From Dasyornis broadbenti (taxonomy: Eukaryota; Chordata; Aves; Passeriformes; Dasyornithidae): DNA of 64,000 bases. Each line of letters starts with the position of its first letter. The stretch's first letter is position 1. Of this stretch, positions 13,924-26,868 are shown piece by piece. The DNA is taken from positions 186,001-250,000 of the forward strand of contig VZRN01000791.1 of assembly GCA_013397935.1 (NCBI GenBank), in the 5' to 3' direction. The notes under the pieces were generated by a model that saw only the letters and a program-made list of their open reading frames with translations, ran no database searches and was not told the DNA's origin. The translations under genes were made by a program, and so were the position numbers.

Positions 13924-16900
13924 GAGGTGATTAGCACATGGTTTTCACCACAAGTAAATGAAGCTCATTCAGAGAAAATAACATTCTGTACGCATTATAC
14001 ACATTACAGTCACAGGTTATTATTTGCTCTGTCATGAAATCCAGCTGATTTCTTTGGGAGTAACTGATAAAACCAGCAAGCAGCGGGTCTGCAGTAAGGC
14101 AAGTGAGGCAGGACATTTTCTTTTAATTAGCTGTGGACTCTACAGCCTTGATGAAGTGCAGGTAGGAAAAAAACTTTTCTGTGGTACACAGTACTGGATG
14201 TGCAATTTTAGGTGCCTGAATTGGCAGAGTGTCAGTGCCTTGTGCTCTTCTGCAAGTCACTTATCAAACTTACATTCAGCAAATGTTTTATTTCTTACTT
14301 ATTGTGGTGGATGGGATTATTACAGGAATACAGTTGAATCTTTCACAAGTATTTCAGACCACTGATAAAGAGAAACAAGAAATGATGGCTTTTCCCCACA
14401 GGGTCTTCTCTGCTTGCTGAAAACCCTGTTTGCTGCATGGGTGAATATGGATAGCAGAGAGCAAGCCTGTGGCAGAAGCTGGGGAGCTGAACCTTAGGAT
14501 AGTTTTACATAAGTAAGCAAATGCCCAGGTGGATATGCAGATAATGGAGAAGGGTACATTTCCAGATCTGGAACAGTCAATAGCAGAGATCTGGCTTTCT
14601 TCTGTGTTTTAGGATTCCTTGACAGAGCAAATCATGATTTGAAGTAGAGGAGAAAAAGGCACAATTAAAAAAAAATTACATTACTGGAAGCTTTCGTCTT
14701 GGAAATTTTCAGCTTGGCATGATCCTAGACAGGTGGAAGGGAAGTGCCTGTTCCTTCTGACTGTGTGCAGAGAGGAAACAACTCACAGGAGGAAAGTGGT
14801 TAGAAGAGGAGGAAAGTTGTTTGCTGTTGTGATTTCTTTGCATAGGAGGACTATGGTGGCATTGATTTGACTACATCACTTTTTCTAGTTTTTTGTGTTA
14901 CTTGCCTTGTTTTACCCTAATTCCTAATTTTTTTTCCCCTCTGCATTTTTTTTATTTTTAACTAGAGTGATATTTTTCTCCCCTCATATTTTGCAGTAGT
15001 ATTTGCTTTATGGTACTTTGATTTTGCTGCTGAGACTCCTCCAAGCTTAAATAAGTATGCAAAATACATACATGTTTTGGAAAGTTCATATTTTGTAAAA
15101 TATAAGTTGTTACTAAGTTTTCACTTAGCAAGGAATTCAGGTTGTTTTGGTTTTTTTTTTTATTTGCATTTATAGTAGGAAATACAGGTAATTCTTACCT
15201 ATTACTCTACTGCTAAACCTTAGGTATGTTATCCTTGCAATTTTCACTAACTGGAAGTAAAAAAGATGCAGAGAACAAGTCAGGAAAACCAAGTAGCTTT
15301 AATGCTGCTGTTGACTCTGCCACTGTGGCCATGAAGCCCTTCCGTGTGTTTGATTGGGAGTAGGTGGATTCACCATCAGACATTCCTCTATGATGCTGTA
15401 GTCTTTGTGTGTGTCCTTGCACCTGGCCGATGCCAGAGGGGAGAAAATACTACCTACTGGCTGCTTTTCAAAAGCTAAGGCTTGAACCATTTTTCCTTTG
15501 TTTTGATGCAAGAGTTGAAGCATAGATCGATAAGGCATGTGTTTCTTAGATAGTGCCTGTCTCCTGAAACAGCTGTATTTGGAAGGTCTGTCTTTTCCTT
15601 CTGCTCTTACCTGCTTATGGATCCTTACAGACCAGAATCTAAAGGAAGGTACTTACAAGGGGTACTTGAATGTAAATGAGCTCCATATATTTTACTGGCA
15701 TGTGTACGCCATAATGTGTGTGAAACAAAACTTTTTGGTAATTAGAGAGGAGCACTCTGAGTCAGGGACTGAGGTGCACTTCTCTTTTTGGTTAGCTGAT
15801 GGTCAGAGTGAAGCCTTAGCTCGGCTCTGTGATTGCATCTTCCCAGAAACAGCAGTTGACCAAGATGCATGCAGTGACCACCCCCTTGCCATCTTGCAGT
15901 TTCTTCTCACTGGTTTAACTCTATACAGGCTGATGGGAGGAGGTTCATGGCTGTGGTAGGAAGGGAACCCAAGTGTCACACCCTATGAGAAACAGTCCAT
16001 TTGCTTCCAGGTGCCCCTGGAAAGAACTAACAGGTTTGGACCCCCTTTGCCATCTCTCTTCTGGTTCCTCCATCACCTTTTCCCAGGCCTCTGGCTGCAG
16101 TGAAGCAGCAGCATGTACAGGGGAAGGATACAAGTGGCAAAAGTTCAGCCTCCTTTTTCAGAAGGTCTTGTCTTTTCCCTTGGTGCACTGCCAATTGGAC
16201 ATTGACTTAAAATCTAGGATGTCAGGGCAGCATGATCTTACTTAGAACACTGAAACAGAACCTCTCATAATTTTGGTATGAAAAGCATGCACTGTTTTAC
16301 CTTTTATTCAGCATTTTTGTGTTAATAATGTGGGTTTTCTACACTTTATATACTGGGGTATATTGCTCTGTGCTGTCAATATCAAACTAGGAGGAAACAA
16401 GAGAGACAACATCTTTTTTAAAGTATGCTGTCTATTGACTTTTTTAAAATACGAAAAAAGGGATTCATAGAAAAATATAATGGAGATTTTTCAGTATTGT
16501 TTTTGAGCTGCAGGTTTTATTGGACTTAGTGAAACTTTTAAGACTCTATAAGCTGTTGAATACACACCAGCATTGCATAATGAGAAAATACAAAACAATT
16601 TGAGTAGTTTTAACAAATGGAGAAGTGCTTTAGAAGTGCAAGTGAGAAGCATATCAGAAGTATGCTGCAAGAGCCGCCAGGGGCTAACCTCAGAAACGGG
16701 GAGAAGTTTCACCAAGCCACAAAAGCTTTGTTGATCCCATTTTGCCTTATTAGGTATAACCTTTAAAGTAAAAATTCTTTGCAGTATTACCTCAGAAATG
16801 ATTTTTTGAGTCACATTAGCTTCTCATCTCTTGGCAGATAGCTTATATCATCAGACTTTAGTAAGCTATAACTCACTTCCCTGGCAGATGTGCCTGACCA

Positions 16901-19900
16901 CTTGTAAAAAATCACACCATATGTTGGTAACTATTTTAATAAACTGTTTTCAAATTTCTAGTATGTTAAAAAAAATTGATCATAGTTCCTTTAGTCATGG
17001 CTACATCTTGAACAGAAGTATTTATAGGAAGGTATCTTAGTCATTTTGTCTCTTCCTCTGAATTATGAGAACTATCGTAAGCAATGTTTTGCAAGAATTT
17101 GCATCAAAGTAATCATTAACTGTGGTCTTTCAGTTGCAGCATCAACTGTGGGAGAGAACTTTTTTCCCGGCTGTGTAGCGCTCATAAAAGTCATAGCTGG
17201 ATTTTCTGATGCTGTCCACGATTTACCAATGTTGGACATGTCTTCTGATGTGGTTTCACCTGGATCTTGTGGAAGCTTTGTCTTTTCTAGCCTTATACCA
17301 ATTCAAGCATTTTTAAGTAGGTACTTGTGTGTTCCTTAAGTCTAATTTGTAAATATTTGCTTGGAATTACACTGCATTTTTTCCTATTTACAACAACTAC
17401 TATATATGTAACTTTTTTTAAACCTGTAAGATTTACTCAAAGGACTTAAAAATTTAAATCCACAAATATGACTGGTTTTGGATTAGCACTGAATCCAGAA
17501 ATAGAGTTAGATAATTCTGAGCTAAAAGCTCATGTTTCCATAAAATAGTGTGATTAGAAGGCCACTGGAATCACAGGTGATATTTTGGAGTGGTGGTTTG
17601 GGAAAAGAAGCTTAGGTCCTTCCCTTTGGAAGGAAAATCTTACTATAACAAAGCCCGTCTGCTACAAAGGCACTGGTGGCTTTCATGGGTTTTCTTGCCG
17701 TTCTTCAGTATATTTTGGAGCCTTCCTGATTTAAAAGGGAGTGGATTAAAAATTGGAGCTTTTCTTGTCCCATTTCAGAGCTGTTGGACTTGACAGTTTC
17801 CTTTGTCTTCATTGGAGCGAGGGTGAGGTGGTAAGGTGGGAAGCTTGATGTGCTGACACAAGCAGTTCATTTTGTAATAGCATTTTGCATCAGTTACTGA
17901 GCTTTGAACTGCTCATTTAGTCTCAAGCTTTGCAGAGGCTAGTGCTAGGAACAGCTCTTTTATGTTGTTTTAAGGCTTTGCTGACTTGGAAGCAGTATCT
18001 GTTTTACTTTAAATGACAATGATAATGCATTTAATGATAGCCATTCAAATTTTAAAAGAGTATGACTATGTGCAAATTTCTTTTGCATACCTATCAAAAG
18101 TTCTAGAAACTCTTGATGATTATGATCTGGAAAATGTCATGATTATTGCTTTATATATAATATTTGAAGTTACTAAACTGACAAAAGATTATTAGTCATC
18201 GTTATTTAGATGCAATCTAGGTGTTTGGGTACATTCAAATTTTTTTTTCTGTATGTACTCCAGCGTACTGCTTTAGCAATGATGATGACAGAAGATGTTC
18301 AGGGAAATGCTCAGTGTGAACCTCTCTTAGGGTAAAGCTTACAGTGATAATAATCCTTGTAAACTAAGCACTGTGGCATCCACTACAAAACCATCTGCTC
18401 CTGGAAGGACCGCACTTTCTGAGACCTCTGCCTTGTAGAGAAATTCCCCTCAATCTTTCTAAAAGCTTCTTCTAAAGTAGTTCTATATCAGGCTACATGC
18501 AAATCATATAGAAAGGGGCATAGAGATGGAAAGCTGTTTTCTTGTTTGGGAAGTGGGAAAAATAGCTACCAAAATACTGAAACAGCTAGATGTTTTGAAA
18601 TCTTGGAACAGAAGTAACCGTCAGTGAAATAAACAGCCGTTGAGAAGTCTAGTTTGTGAAGAGGCACATAAAACTCAGAGCTCCATTTGGTCATCTTGTA
18701 GGACTTTGAAAACTACGGTTAAAGTGTTCCATGGGATTTTGGACCTAAACTCATGGAGGCTCAGCCTGGAGCTCACACTTACATAGAAATCCAAACTATA
18801 TGCATGTGTAGGAAAACTGTCCATCCTTGCCATTCAACACTTGGCTGAATTATAGAGGAAAGAGCCAATGAGAAGCATGCAATGACCTCAGTCCTCTTGA
18901 AGGAGTGGGCTGAGGATTTCTTTATTGATTTAGGTGAAAGAGCCCATGTAGCCTTGGTCAGTTGGGACAAGTTATCTCACCTGGTTTCTAATTATAGTTC
19001 ATTTATTTGTACTGATAAGGAAAACACTTGTTTTGTATGGTATTAGGAAGAAGTAATTGTTAGTATTCATAAGAAAGATGATTTTGGAAGTGCTGACATG
19101 CTTCCTTAAGGATTTTTACCTCATTCATGAAGAAAAACTGTTTTAAACACACTTAATGCTTGTGTAGGGTAATGATAGCTGAATTCTGATGCTATTTAAT
19201 GTCTACTCTCTGGTGTTCTTAGTATCTCGTTAGCTTTAAATACCCTGCCTGTGTCCTGATGTGTACTGTCCGATTGCTTAATGTTGTTGGGTGCCAAACT
19301 CCATCTCTTTGACCTGCTCCAGTACTTGCCAAAATCAGTGTTAAGTACATAAGTGCTCCTGTTTGTGTTGGTTTGGCTACTTGTGTCATTGGAGTTAAGC
19401 AGGTGTTTATCTGACAAGCTTGTCAAAAACAACTCAACATCTTCCAGAGTCACAACCATGTTTTGAGTTGGATCTTCTCCCCTTCCTCCCCCACCCTTTC
19501 AAAAAAACCCAAAAAAACCAAACCACAAACAGTCCCAAATGTGCAAGTTACTTCACATCTTCAAAGAGCTCAAGTTAGCAGTGTGGATTCTGAAGGCTAA
19601 TTGCTGTCTGTTCCAGTGCTTATAAGATGATATTTTTTTTTCCTTTGGTGTTGAAATTGCCTGGGCTCCAATATTATTCAGGGTTAAAACTAACTGAAGG
19701 AATATTGTGTTAAGGTATAAGAAACCCTTCAGTAAGTTCTGTTATGTTGCTTTAAAAGTGTTTGCTGCATTAAATACTGATATGTTTGTTTATCTACAAT
19801 TAGTTTCCCTCTTGGATACTATTGATGATTCTTTGTAACTAATAGTCCTTTTGATGACCTAGTCACTCGTGTGGATTTGTTTCACTATTTAAACAGGTAG

Positions 19901-20669
19901 AGATAAGAAACACTATACTGTTTATATAACCTGTATCAGATAACATATCAACAAACACATAGACCTTTGTTTTAAATCATATTTGTACAGTGAAGATAAT
20001 CAGTGTTTGAATTTTCTTGGAAGTGTTTGCCCTACTTCCCTATTTTCATGCCCAGCATACAAATGGTCATACCCACCTAGGTGAAATGGAGGGTGTCACA
20101 TGCATGAGTACATAACACAAGCCTTTTTTTTTTTGTTTGTTTGCTATAACCAGTCTTTTGACATCCTGAAATGTGTCTTGTGTTTTCTGTGCTATGTCAG
20201 AAGATTAATGAATTAATGAGCACTGTGTGAGCTGTGCACAAGACTGCCTGTTGTAGCTCATGTGAAGAGGCTTGTTTTCAGTTGAGCAAGCTGGATCACC
20301 AGGACCAGCTTGTTGAGAAAATGGCAGCTGGACCTCTGCTGTAGACATGTGCAGACTCTACACTGGGGGATGTTTGGCACTCTGGCTGTTATGGTTCAAC
20401 AAAAATGATGATTTAAAGACCCATCGTATCCATACAGGTTTTGTCTTGTTTTTCAGCTGATTTTATTAGGCCCAGGTGGGGAAATACAAGGTCCAATGAC
20501 ATGTTTCATGTAAGTGGTCTTCCCTTCACCCACTATTGTGAAAGTCTTGAAAGCCTACTAAATAACTTACTGAAAAAGTGACTTTTTGCCAGGCAATGAA
20601 AAGAGAGGGAGAAGGGGTAGTTAAAAGTTGAGGCCCCCCTGAGGGGTCCAGCTTCCATGCAGCATGGAA

Positions 20670-21340
20670 AGCAGCTCTGGAGAGAAGATCCTTTAGTAGA
20701 CACAGAGTTGAGCATGAACCAGTGATGTACCCTTGCACAAAGATGGCTAATGATATTCTGGGCTGCATTAGGGCAAGTACTGCCAGCAGGCTGTGAGAGG
20801 TGATCCTTCCCCTCTGCTTGGTGCTGGTGAGGCCACAGCTGGAGCAGTATGTCCCTTTCTGAGCTCTTCAGAATGAGAAACATGGGCATACTGGAGAGAG
20901 TCCAGGGAAGAAGGACCACTGGAGCATCTCCCCTGCAGGAAAAAGCTGAGAGAGCTGAGACTGTTCTGCCTGCAGAGGAGAATGCTCAGGGGGAATCTCG
21001 TCAATGTGTACAAATACCTGAAGGGAGGGTACAAAGAAAACGGAGCCAGGATCTTCTCAGTGATGCCCAGTGACAAGACAAGATGCAGTGGACATAATCT
21101 GAAGTGCAGGATGTAGCTCTGAATATCAGGAAACACCTTTTTCTGGTGAGGGTGACTGAGCACTGGCACAGGTTGCCCAGAGAGACTGTGGTATCTTCTT
21201 CCTTGGAGGTGTTCAAAAGCCATCTGGACGTGGTCCTGGACAGCTGCAGCTCAGGGCTGTAGATTATCCTGCTTGAGCTGGGTGCTTGGATCAGTTGCCT
21301 CCAGAGGTCCCTTCCAACCTCAGTCAGTCTGTGATTTTGT
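20670..21340 (+). mobile_element. CR1 LINE fragment (end of reverse-transcriptase region and 3'UTR)
   Basis: About 670 bp match CR1 in order: gttgagcatgaaccagtgatgt, ccttcccctctgcttggtgctggtgagg, gagagagtccagggaag, caaatacctgaagggagg, ggcacaggttgcccagagag and ccttccaacctcag...ctgtgattttgt. It is 5'-truncated and its reading frames are broken by indels, so it is not active. Open frames on both strands at this place are remnants or shadows of CR1. Confidence 0.92.
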
Positions 21341-21593
21341 AAACTCTCTTAAGTTTTTTTTTCCAAATAGTGCATTTAATTAAATGAAAAATACTTCTCA
21401 TTGTTAAAACTCATTTTAAGGCATTATCAAGTATTGACAGTTGAGACAGTAAACACCTGCTGTCAATTCTTGTCACATCCAAAGCAGGAGAGATTTTTTC
21501 TAATACATTTTGTATTGTACCAACACCCAGCTGTCATTCATATACTGCTTTGTCTTTAAAAAAACCAAAAAAATTACTGTTAATAAAAACGTG

Positions 21594-21985
21594 TTCAAGG
21601 AGGAACAATGAAGCTGGTGAAGAGTATAGGGAACAAGTCCTGTGATACATGGCTGACGGAGCTGAGCTGTTTAGTCTGAGAACTAGGAGGCTTATCACCC
21701 TGTACAACTACCTAAAAGGAGATTGTAGTGAGATGAGAGTCAAGAAATGGCCTGAAGTTGCAGCAGGGGACATTTAGATTGGCTGTTAGGAAAAATATCT
21801 TTACCAAAAGGGCTATCATGCCCTGGAACAGACTGCCCAGGAGAGTAGTTGAGTCACCATCCTGGGAGGTCTTTAAAAAGTCTTAGGGACATAGCTGAGT
21901 GGTGGACTTGGCAGCATTAGGTTTACAGTTAGACTTAATGATCTAAAGGGTCTTTTCCAACCTAAAAGGCTCTGTGGTTCTAAAA
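21594..21985 (+). mobile_element. Second CR1 LINE fragment, same orientation
   Basis: Matches CR1 from caatgaagctggtgaagagt through caactacctaaaaggagattg, ggcctgaagttgcagcaggg, gactgcccaggagagtagttgagtc and the terminal ttccaacctaaaaggctctgtggttct. It is internally deleted and lies about 250 bp after the preceding copy. The two copies look like different CR1 subfamilies, so they are likely independent insertions. Confidence 0.9.
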
Positions 21986-24497
21986 GGTGCCTTCTGCATC
22001 TTAAGAATGTATAATGGTTTTGTGAAACACTGATATTACCTAAAATAAATCATTTAAGCAGGTGCCCAGTAGGACCTGTGTGTATGCCTATATAGCTGAA
22101 ATCCTTTTAGGAAGTAGAGGGTAGAAAGAAAAACGTTGTCACTTCAGAGATGATAGCAAGTTGCTTAATAAAATATTTATTTCATGAGGCAAACTTTTGA
22201 ACCTCCCAGATTATATTTGGTACGGGCTAGTCTGGGCTTCTTGGAGGAAAGATGGAAGAGCTAATGCCTCAAGTAAGGATTTGGAGTGCTAATTCTAATG
22301 TAAAGTTTCTGAAGTAGTTAACTACAGTTTCTGAGGTAGGCGCTAAATAGACATAATAGCTCTTTAGTGTGGACACTACCATTGCAGAAGCTGCTAATTG
22401 ACCTCCCCTGCTTGATGCTGCTGATTGCTGCAAAGAACCATAGCAGCACACACATCCTGCTGTTCTCTGGTAATGAGATTTTGCTCCTTGGGTGCAGAAA
22501 GTGTAATAAAAAGCAGCATTGCTGAACGTGCCAGGGCAGAAGCATCGGCAATAAAAAATTAAGTGCAAAGGAAAATACAGGACTTCTTTGTAGATGAAAA
22601 CCATCATTTGAATCAGTGGACTCCAAGGTACTGAGGGAGGTTCAGCCACCCAGATTTCCACTGCGCTGGAAATAAGCCCTGCTGTGCAGGCCAGTGCAGA
22701 TGAGTCTTGGCAGTACCTCTGCTAGTCGGAGCTTTCAGGTTCGTAGTCTCACGTGGAGCTTGCTTCTAACAGGGTGTTTGAACAGCCCTTGTTTTGTTTT
22801 ACAGTTGTCACAAAAATACTACTCCTACTAAGTTAGAAGATATGTTAATGGCAAAAAGTTGTTTCAGTATTGCAAATGGAAGGTAGAGGTGGAAAACAAG
22901 GATGCTTTCCACGCACTTCCTTACTACTTTTGTTATTGGAGAAAAATCAGTTTCCTGATTTATTTTTTTAAACTCATCTTCTATCCATTCCTCCTGTTGA
23001 TTTAAAACTAATAATTAGTCTAAAGTATGACCTGCCTCATGTACTTTTGGTGAGGATCTAAAATAACAACAGCACCTCCTCTGCCTTTAAGCTTCCGGAA
23101 GTTCAAGATTTTTTGTTTTGTGCCTTGAGTGTGTGGGTACTGTTTGGTTCCTCCCTTGTGAAACACAGGCAAGAGAGCAGGACAAAGAAGGATGGCAGTT
23201 AGCACTGCCATGGCAACATGGAAAGTACTCTAATTAAAAGCATCAATAGCTATGTCATCTCAATTTACCAGTGTCCTGCTGGGATCTTTCTCTGAGCCAT
23301 CATACCTCCTGAAGCTGCTGCTTTCTTCCTGTGTTCGAACCTGTGTGGAAAGGTTTCATGTGGCTCAGAGTTTCTTCAGCACTGGATCAAAGAGAGGGAA
23401 ATGAGGTAAATGTCAGCCTGCTCAAGCCTCTTATGTATGTAAAGAAATGGAAGGAAAGTGATACAGGTGTAATTCAGACCTAGCAGGTAGAGCTGCTCTC
23501 AGTGTACGTAGGACAAGATCCTGCCTCTTAATTAGTGGTGTTATTAACAGCACTGGCTCAGTTTTAGAAGACAACATCTGAAAATCAGGAAGCTGGCTGA
23601 GCTCTTAATTAGCTACAGAAAGGTGCACCAGAATTAGAGCAAGGCAGGACATGATGTTCGGTGACGTAGTGTTATTCGCTGCAGTCGCCTTTGCACCTTC
23701 CTGCAGTTAATGAGAAATGAGGGCTCTGACTTTGACCCTACCCTCCAAGGGCATGGAGCAATTTGTTATGTATTTTTAGATCCTGCTTTCATTTTCTTTT
23801 TCTTAGAATGAACTGGAAATTATGTAAAGAGGTCTCCAAAAATGATGGTTGATGGTAAGGACTGTCACATCATTAAGCAATAATTTTCTTCTCTTCTTCA
23901 TTGCACCATGTTACAAATATGTCTAATAGCATTCCAATTCTGTTGAAGTGGGTTTTTGTTTGTTTCTTAAAATGCATGGGTTGGTAGGACCATTTTGTGG
24001 AGATTACTGCAGTTCCTGCAGTGAAAGTTTGCAGTTATTCAATTAATTTGCACTCCTTCAATGTCCTAGATTAGTTGCTACAGAAGTGGGAGGAGAATAT
24101 TTTGCAGGAGGACCTTTTGTATTCTTGTAGGGACTATTTTTCTGTATTTAAAGTAAAACCTGTGTCTTTTTAGTTCTGTGTTAACAAATCCATAGAAAAC
24201 TGTGTGACTTTAGTATAGGCAGAATTTATGGCAAGTCGTGTTATTGTCTATTTTAAGAAATGCCTTTCAGCTGAAAGAGTTCTGAAATCAGAGAGCAGTC
24301 TTTATCAGGTCATTCAGCAGTTACCTGCTCAGAATGCTATAAAGACTTTTTCCACAAGAGTTTTTAATTCACTCTCATGAGGCTCTTTGTTGATTCTTCA
24401 CTAGTGTATACTTGCTCTTAGCAATTTTGCAGAGGTTAATTGGGCATCTAGAAGAGAGCAGCATTTCAGATGCTAGGGGATCATTTTGTTTTCCTCT

Positions 24498-24540
24498 AAT
24501 GACAGGGAGTATTTCCCCTAATAACAGGGAGTATCTCATA
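24498..24540 (+). repeat. Imperfect 22-bp tandem duplication
   Basis: taatgacagggagtatttcc is followed by taataacagggagtatctca, two adjacent copies with a few differences, within intron 1. Confidence 0.6.
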
Positions 24541-26767
24541 TTGGAGAAACAGTTTTTGGTTTTCCATATGATGCAAAATATCATTACAGATTTCAAATTA
24601 CTAAATGACACTTAGCTGGAATTTAAACAGGTACTAACCAGTTTACTAATGGAATATGTATTTCCAAGTCTGTTGTAATTTTGCTCCCATGGGAGAGAGG
24701 AACCAAAAAAGGATAGCTTTTCCTAGCTCTAGCAGAAATGAAAATTAGGATTCAACTTGCAAAGCCAAAGTTGCATTGCACCCCTCCTGGTGATCAGAAT
24801 GAGGATGAGTGCAAGAAAGGGCCAAGAGAAAAATTTGTTCCAGTTTTGAATTTTACTTTCATTTATAGCTTGATACTGTGAAATATTGCTTCTATTTCCA
24901 TGAAATTGAAGTGACCTGATCTCTTTAAAATTTTTTGTTTCATTTTTAAAGATTGCTCTTACTCAGCACCATCTAGTGGAACAACCGTTACTGTCATTTA
25001 GGAAACAACTGGTCTCCATGAAAAATATAGCAAATTAGAGCATGCAGTCCTTATAATGTCAATAATGCACCTCAAGCATGTTTGTGACTGATTAAGTAAT
25101 AGAATCAGAAAGATTACCAGTACTTTAGTTGAAAAGGAGCGGTGTGAAGGAAAAGAAGTTTAAGATAAGTGCAGGTAGTGGTCCCTGTTATCTCCTGTGT
25201 TCCTTTAGTCCATTAAGCTCCAGCCTACTTTTCTGCCTGAACCATATGGTGCTATCCAGGTTGTAGCTTCTCTAAGGCAAGATTTTGGAATACTGTTTCT
25301 TTGTGCAATACCACACAGCACAAGCCCGCCCCACAGCCTCATTTATCACTGTGATACACGTGAAAAATATTAGCTGATGTTAACAGTGAGCTCTGAAGTC
25401 CTTGCCTGAGAAAAATGCCCTGGAGTCTTTCTAGCTTAAATTGCAGGCAAGGAATTCAGTGTTTGGCTCTTTGAAAAGGCATGATTTTGTTTAAAACAAA
25501 AAACAATCCCTTGGAAAAACCTCTGTATTGAGTGCATATGTGCACTCCATAAAATTGTCAGGTCCTCTCAGTAGCTGCCTTGGGACTTGGGAAAAGCAGG
25601 GGGGTCTGTGGCTCAGGTCTTTGCGGGTACGTGGGAACATATTTCTTTTTGCAGCTATAGAAAGGAAGGGCTGAATCCCCAGAAAAATTAATGTTTCTAG
25701 AAAGAATGGATGATTCTCCTCAGAAACACCTAGCTGTATCACTATCATCTTACTTCTCTCTCTTAAATATGGTTCCTTTGGCAGCAAGCCCTTAAGCTAC
25801 AGTTGGAAATGAAGGGGCAGCAAAGGGGGAGATCCTGAATCTCTGGGCAAAGATCCTGACAGAAGTCACAGATGTGTGGCTGAGAGCAGGCAGCCAGCAC
25901 ACTTTGGGTGAGCACCAGAGGCAAAATCTCTCTCCAGTGTAAGGAGCAGCAAACAAGAGAAAACTATGGAAACTAGGAACAAAGTTGCATTGTAGCAAAT
26001 GCACCAAGTTGTAACATCTTCCTCTTTAAGCTTCCTTGCATTTCAGCATTTCATCACTTTGGGGTCTGTTGTTTCTGTTCATTTTATATGTTTTGGACAA
26101 TGAAAATAAGTGAGTCAGTTTTATTCTGTAAATTCATATGCATTAGCAGAGTAACATTGTGCTGAGGTTTCCAAAAAAGCGGTTCTTAAATAATTCATAG
26201 AAGCATTTCACTTCATTTTTCCAAAATATAAATGTGCAGACTGTTTTTTCCCCCCCCAGGTTTTAGGGAACATATTTCAATATCATCATTCTCTTTTCTG
26301 TCTTCATTTTCTATGCTTTTAATGTTGTGCAGCAGTCAGAGTATCACTTCTTTGCTGGTCTCCTCACAATATTGTGTTGCAATGTAACCTCTCCAGGCAC
26401 AACTAGCTATTTTTCAGATTAAGAAAATAAAGGCTTAGGGATTTTCCCTTTGTACATTTTTAGTTTGAGACAATCCTTATTGTAGCATAGCTATTCTGGT
26501 TGAGCAGGTGCAGTCCTGTTTGGAAATCCACTTGGCTCCCATTGACCTCAGCAGGAAACATGAGTCCAAAAAGGTCATAATATTTACTTAATAAATTTAG
26601 TGACAGGAATTCTGTTTTGTTGTAGGTTTGAGGATAAATCCTACATGCTGGAAAATAACCATTTGCAAAGAAGCTGTTGTTACAATAGCTGTGAACCAAA
26701 TATTAGCTAGTATGGGAATTCAAGAAAATAATTAAAATTGTTTCCTCTCTTTCTGATTCTTCTCTAG

Positions 26768-26868
26768 CTCTGGGATTGTACACAGTAAATGCAGTATATG
26801 GAGATACTATTACATTGCCTTGTCCTCTAGAAGTACCAGATGGTCTTATGTTTGGAAAATGGAAATAT
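26768..26868 (+). CDS. ALCAM: ALCAM exon 2: start of Ig domain 1 (V-type)
   Basis: The exon starts after the acceptor ttctctag and ends TAT before the donor gtaagt. Its first two bases complete a codon begun in exon 1, so intron 1 is phase 1. It encodes residues 1-33, beginning LGLYTVNAVYGD, which is the mature N terminus just after the signal peptide. Cys18 is the B-strand cysteine of the first V domain, and Trp31 in FGKWKY is the C-strand core tryptophan. In characterised ALCAM this membrane-distal domain carries the homophilic and CD6-binding surface. Confidence 0.97.

Larger units (their letters stand above)
1..26767 (+). other. ALCAM intron 1, 3' portion
   Basis: AT-rich non-coding sequence upstream of exon 2. 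I found no CpG island, signal-peptide exon or recognisable protein. Open frames here are short, lack known motifs and overlap on both strands. It holds CR1 LINE tails, a 49-T tract, a 43-bp tandem duplication and a GATTTAAATC palindrome, all listed separately. Reading it as intron follows from exon 2 beginning with a split codon and no exon 1 being visible; ALCAM intron 1 is also very long in mammals. Confidence 0.85.

Noticed and set aside
15537..15959. 140-codon plus-strand frame in intron 1
   Set aside because: No domain or recognisable family, no splice sites in phase with ALCAM, and composition like the surrounding intron.
20768..21223. 151-codon minus-strand frame and a 74-codon plus-strand frame
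   Set aside because: Both lie inside a CR1 LINE fragment. The plus frame is a broken remnant and the minus frame its antisense shadow.
22269..22661. Overlapping 130- and 102-codon minus-strand frames
   Set aside because: Two overlapping frames with no recognisable protein content; treated as chance.
1..26767. ALCAM exon 1 or an alternative promoter in this stretch
   Set aside because: No CpG-rich segment, and no hydrophobic signal-peptide frame with a donor in phase 1 was found; exon 1 is taken to lie upstream.
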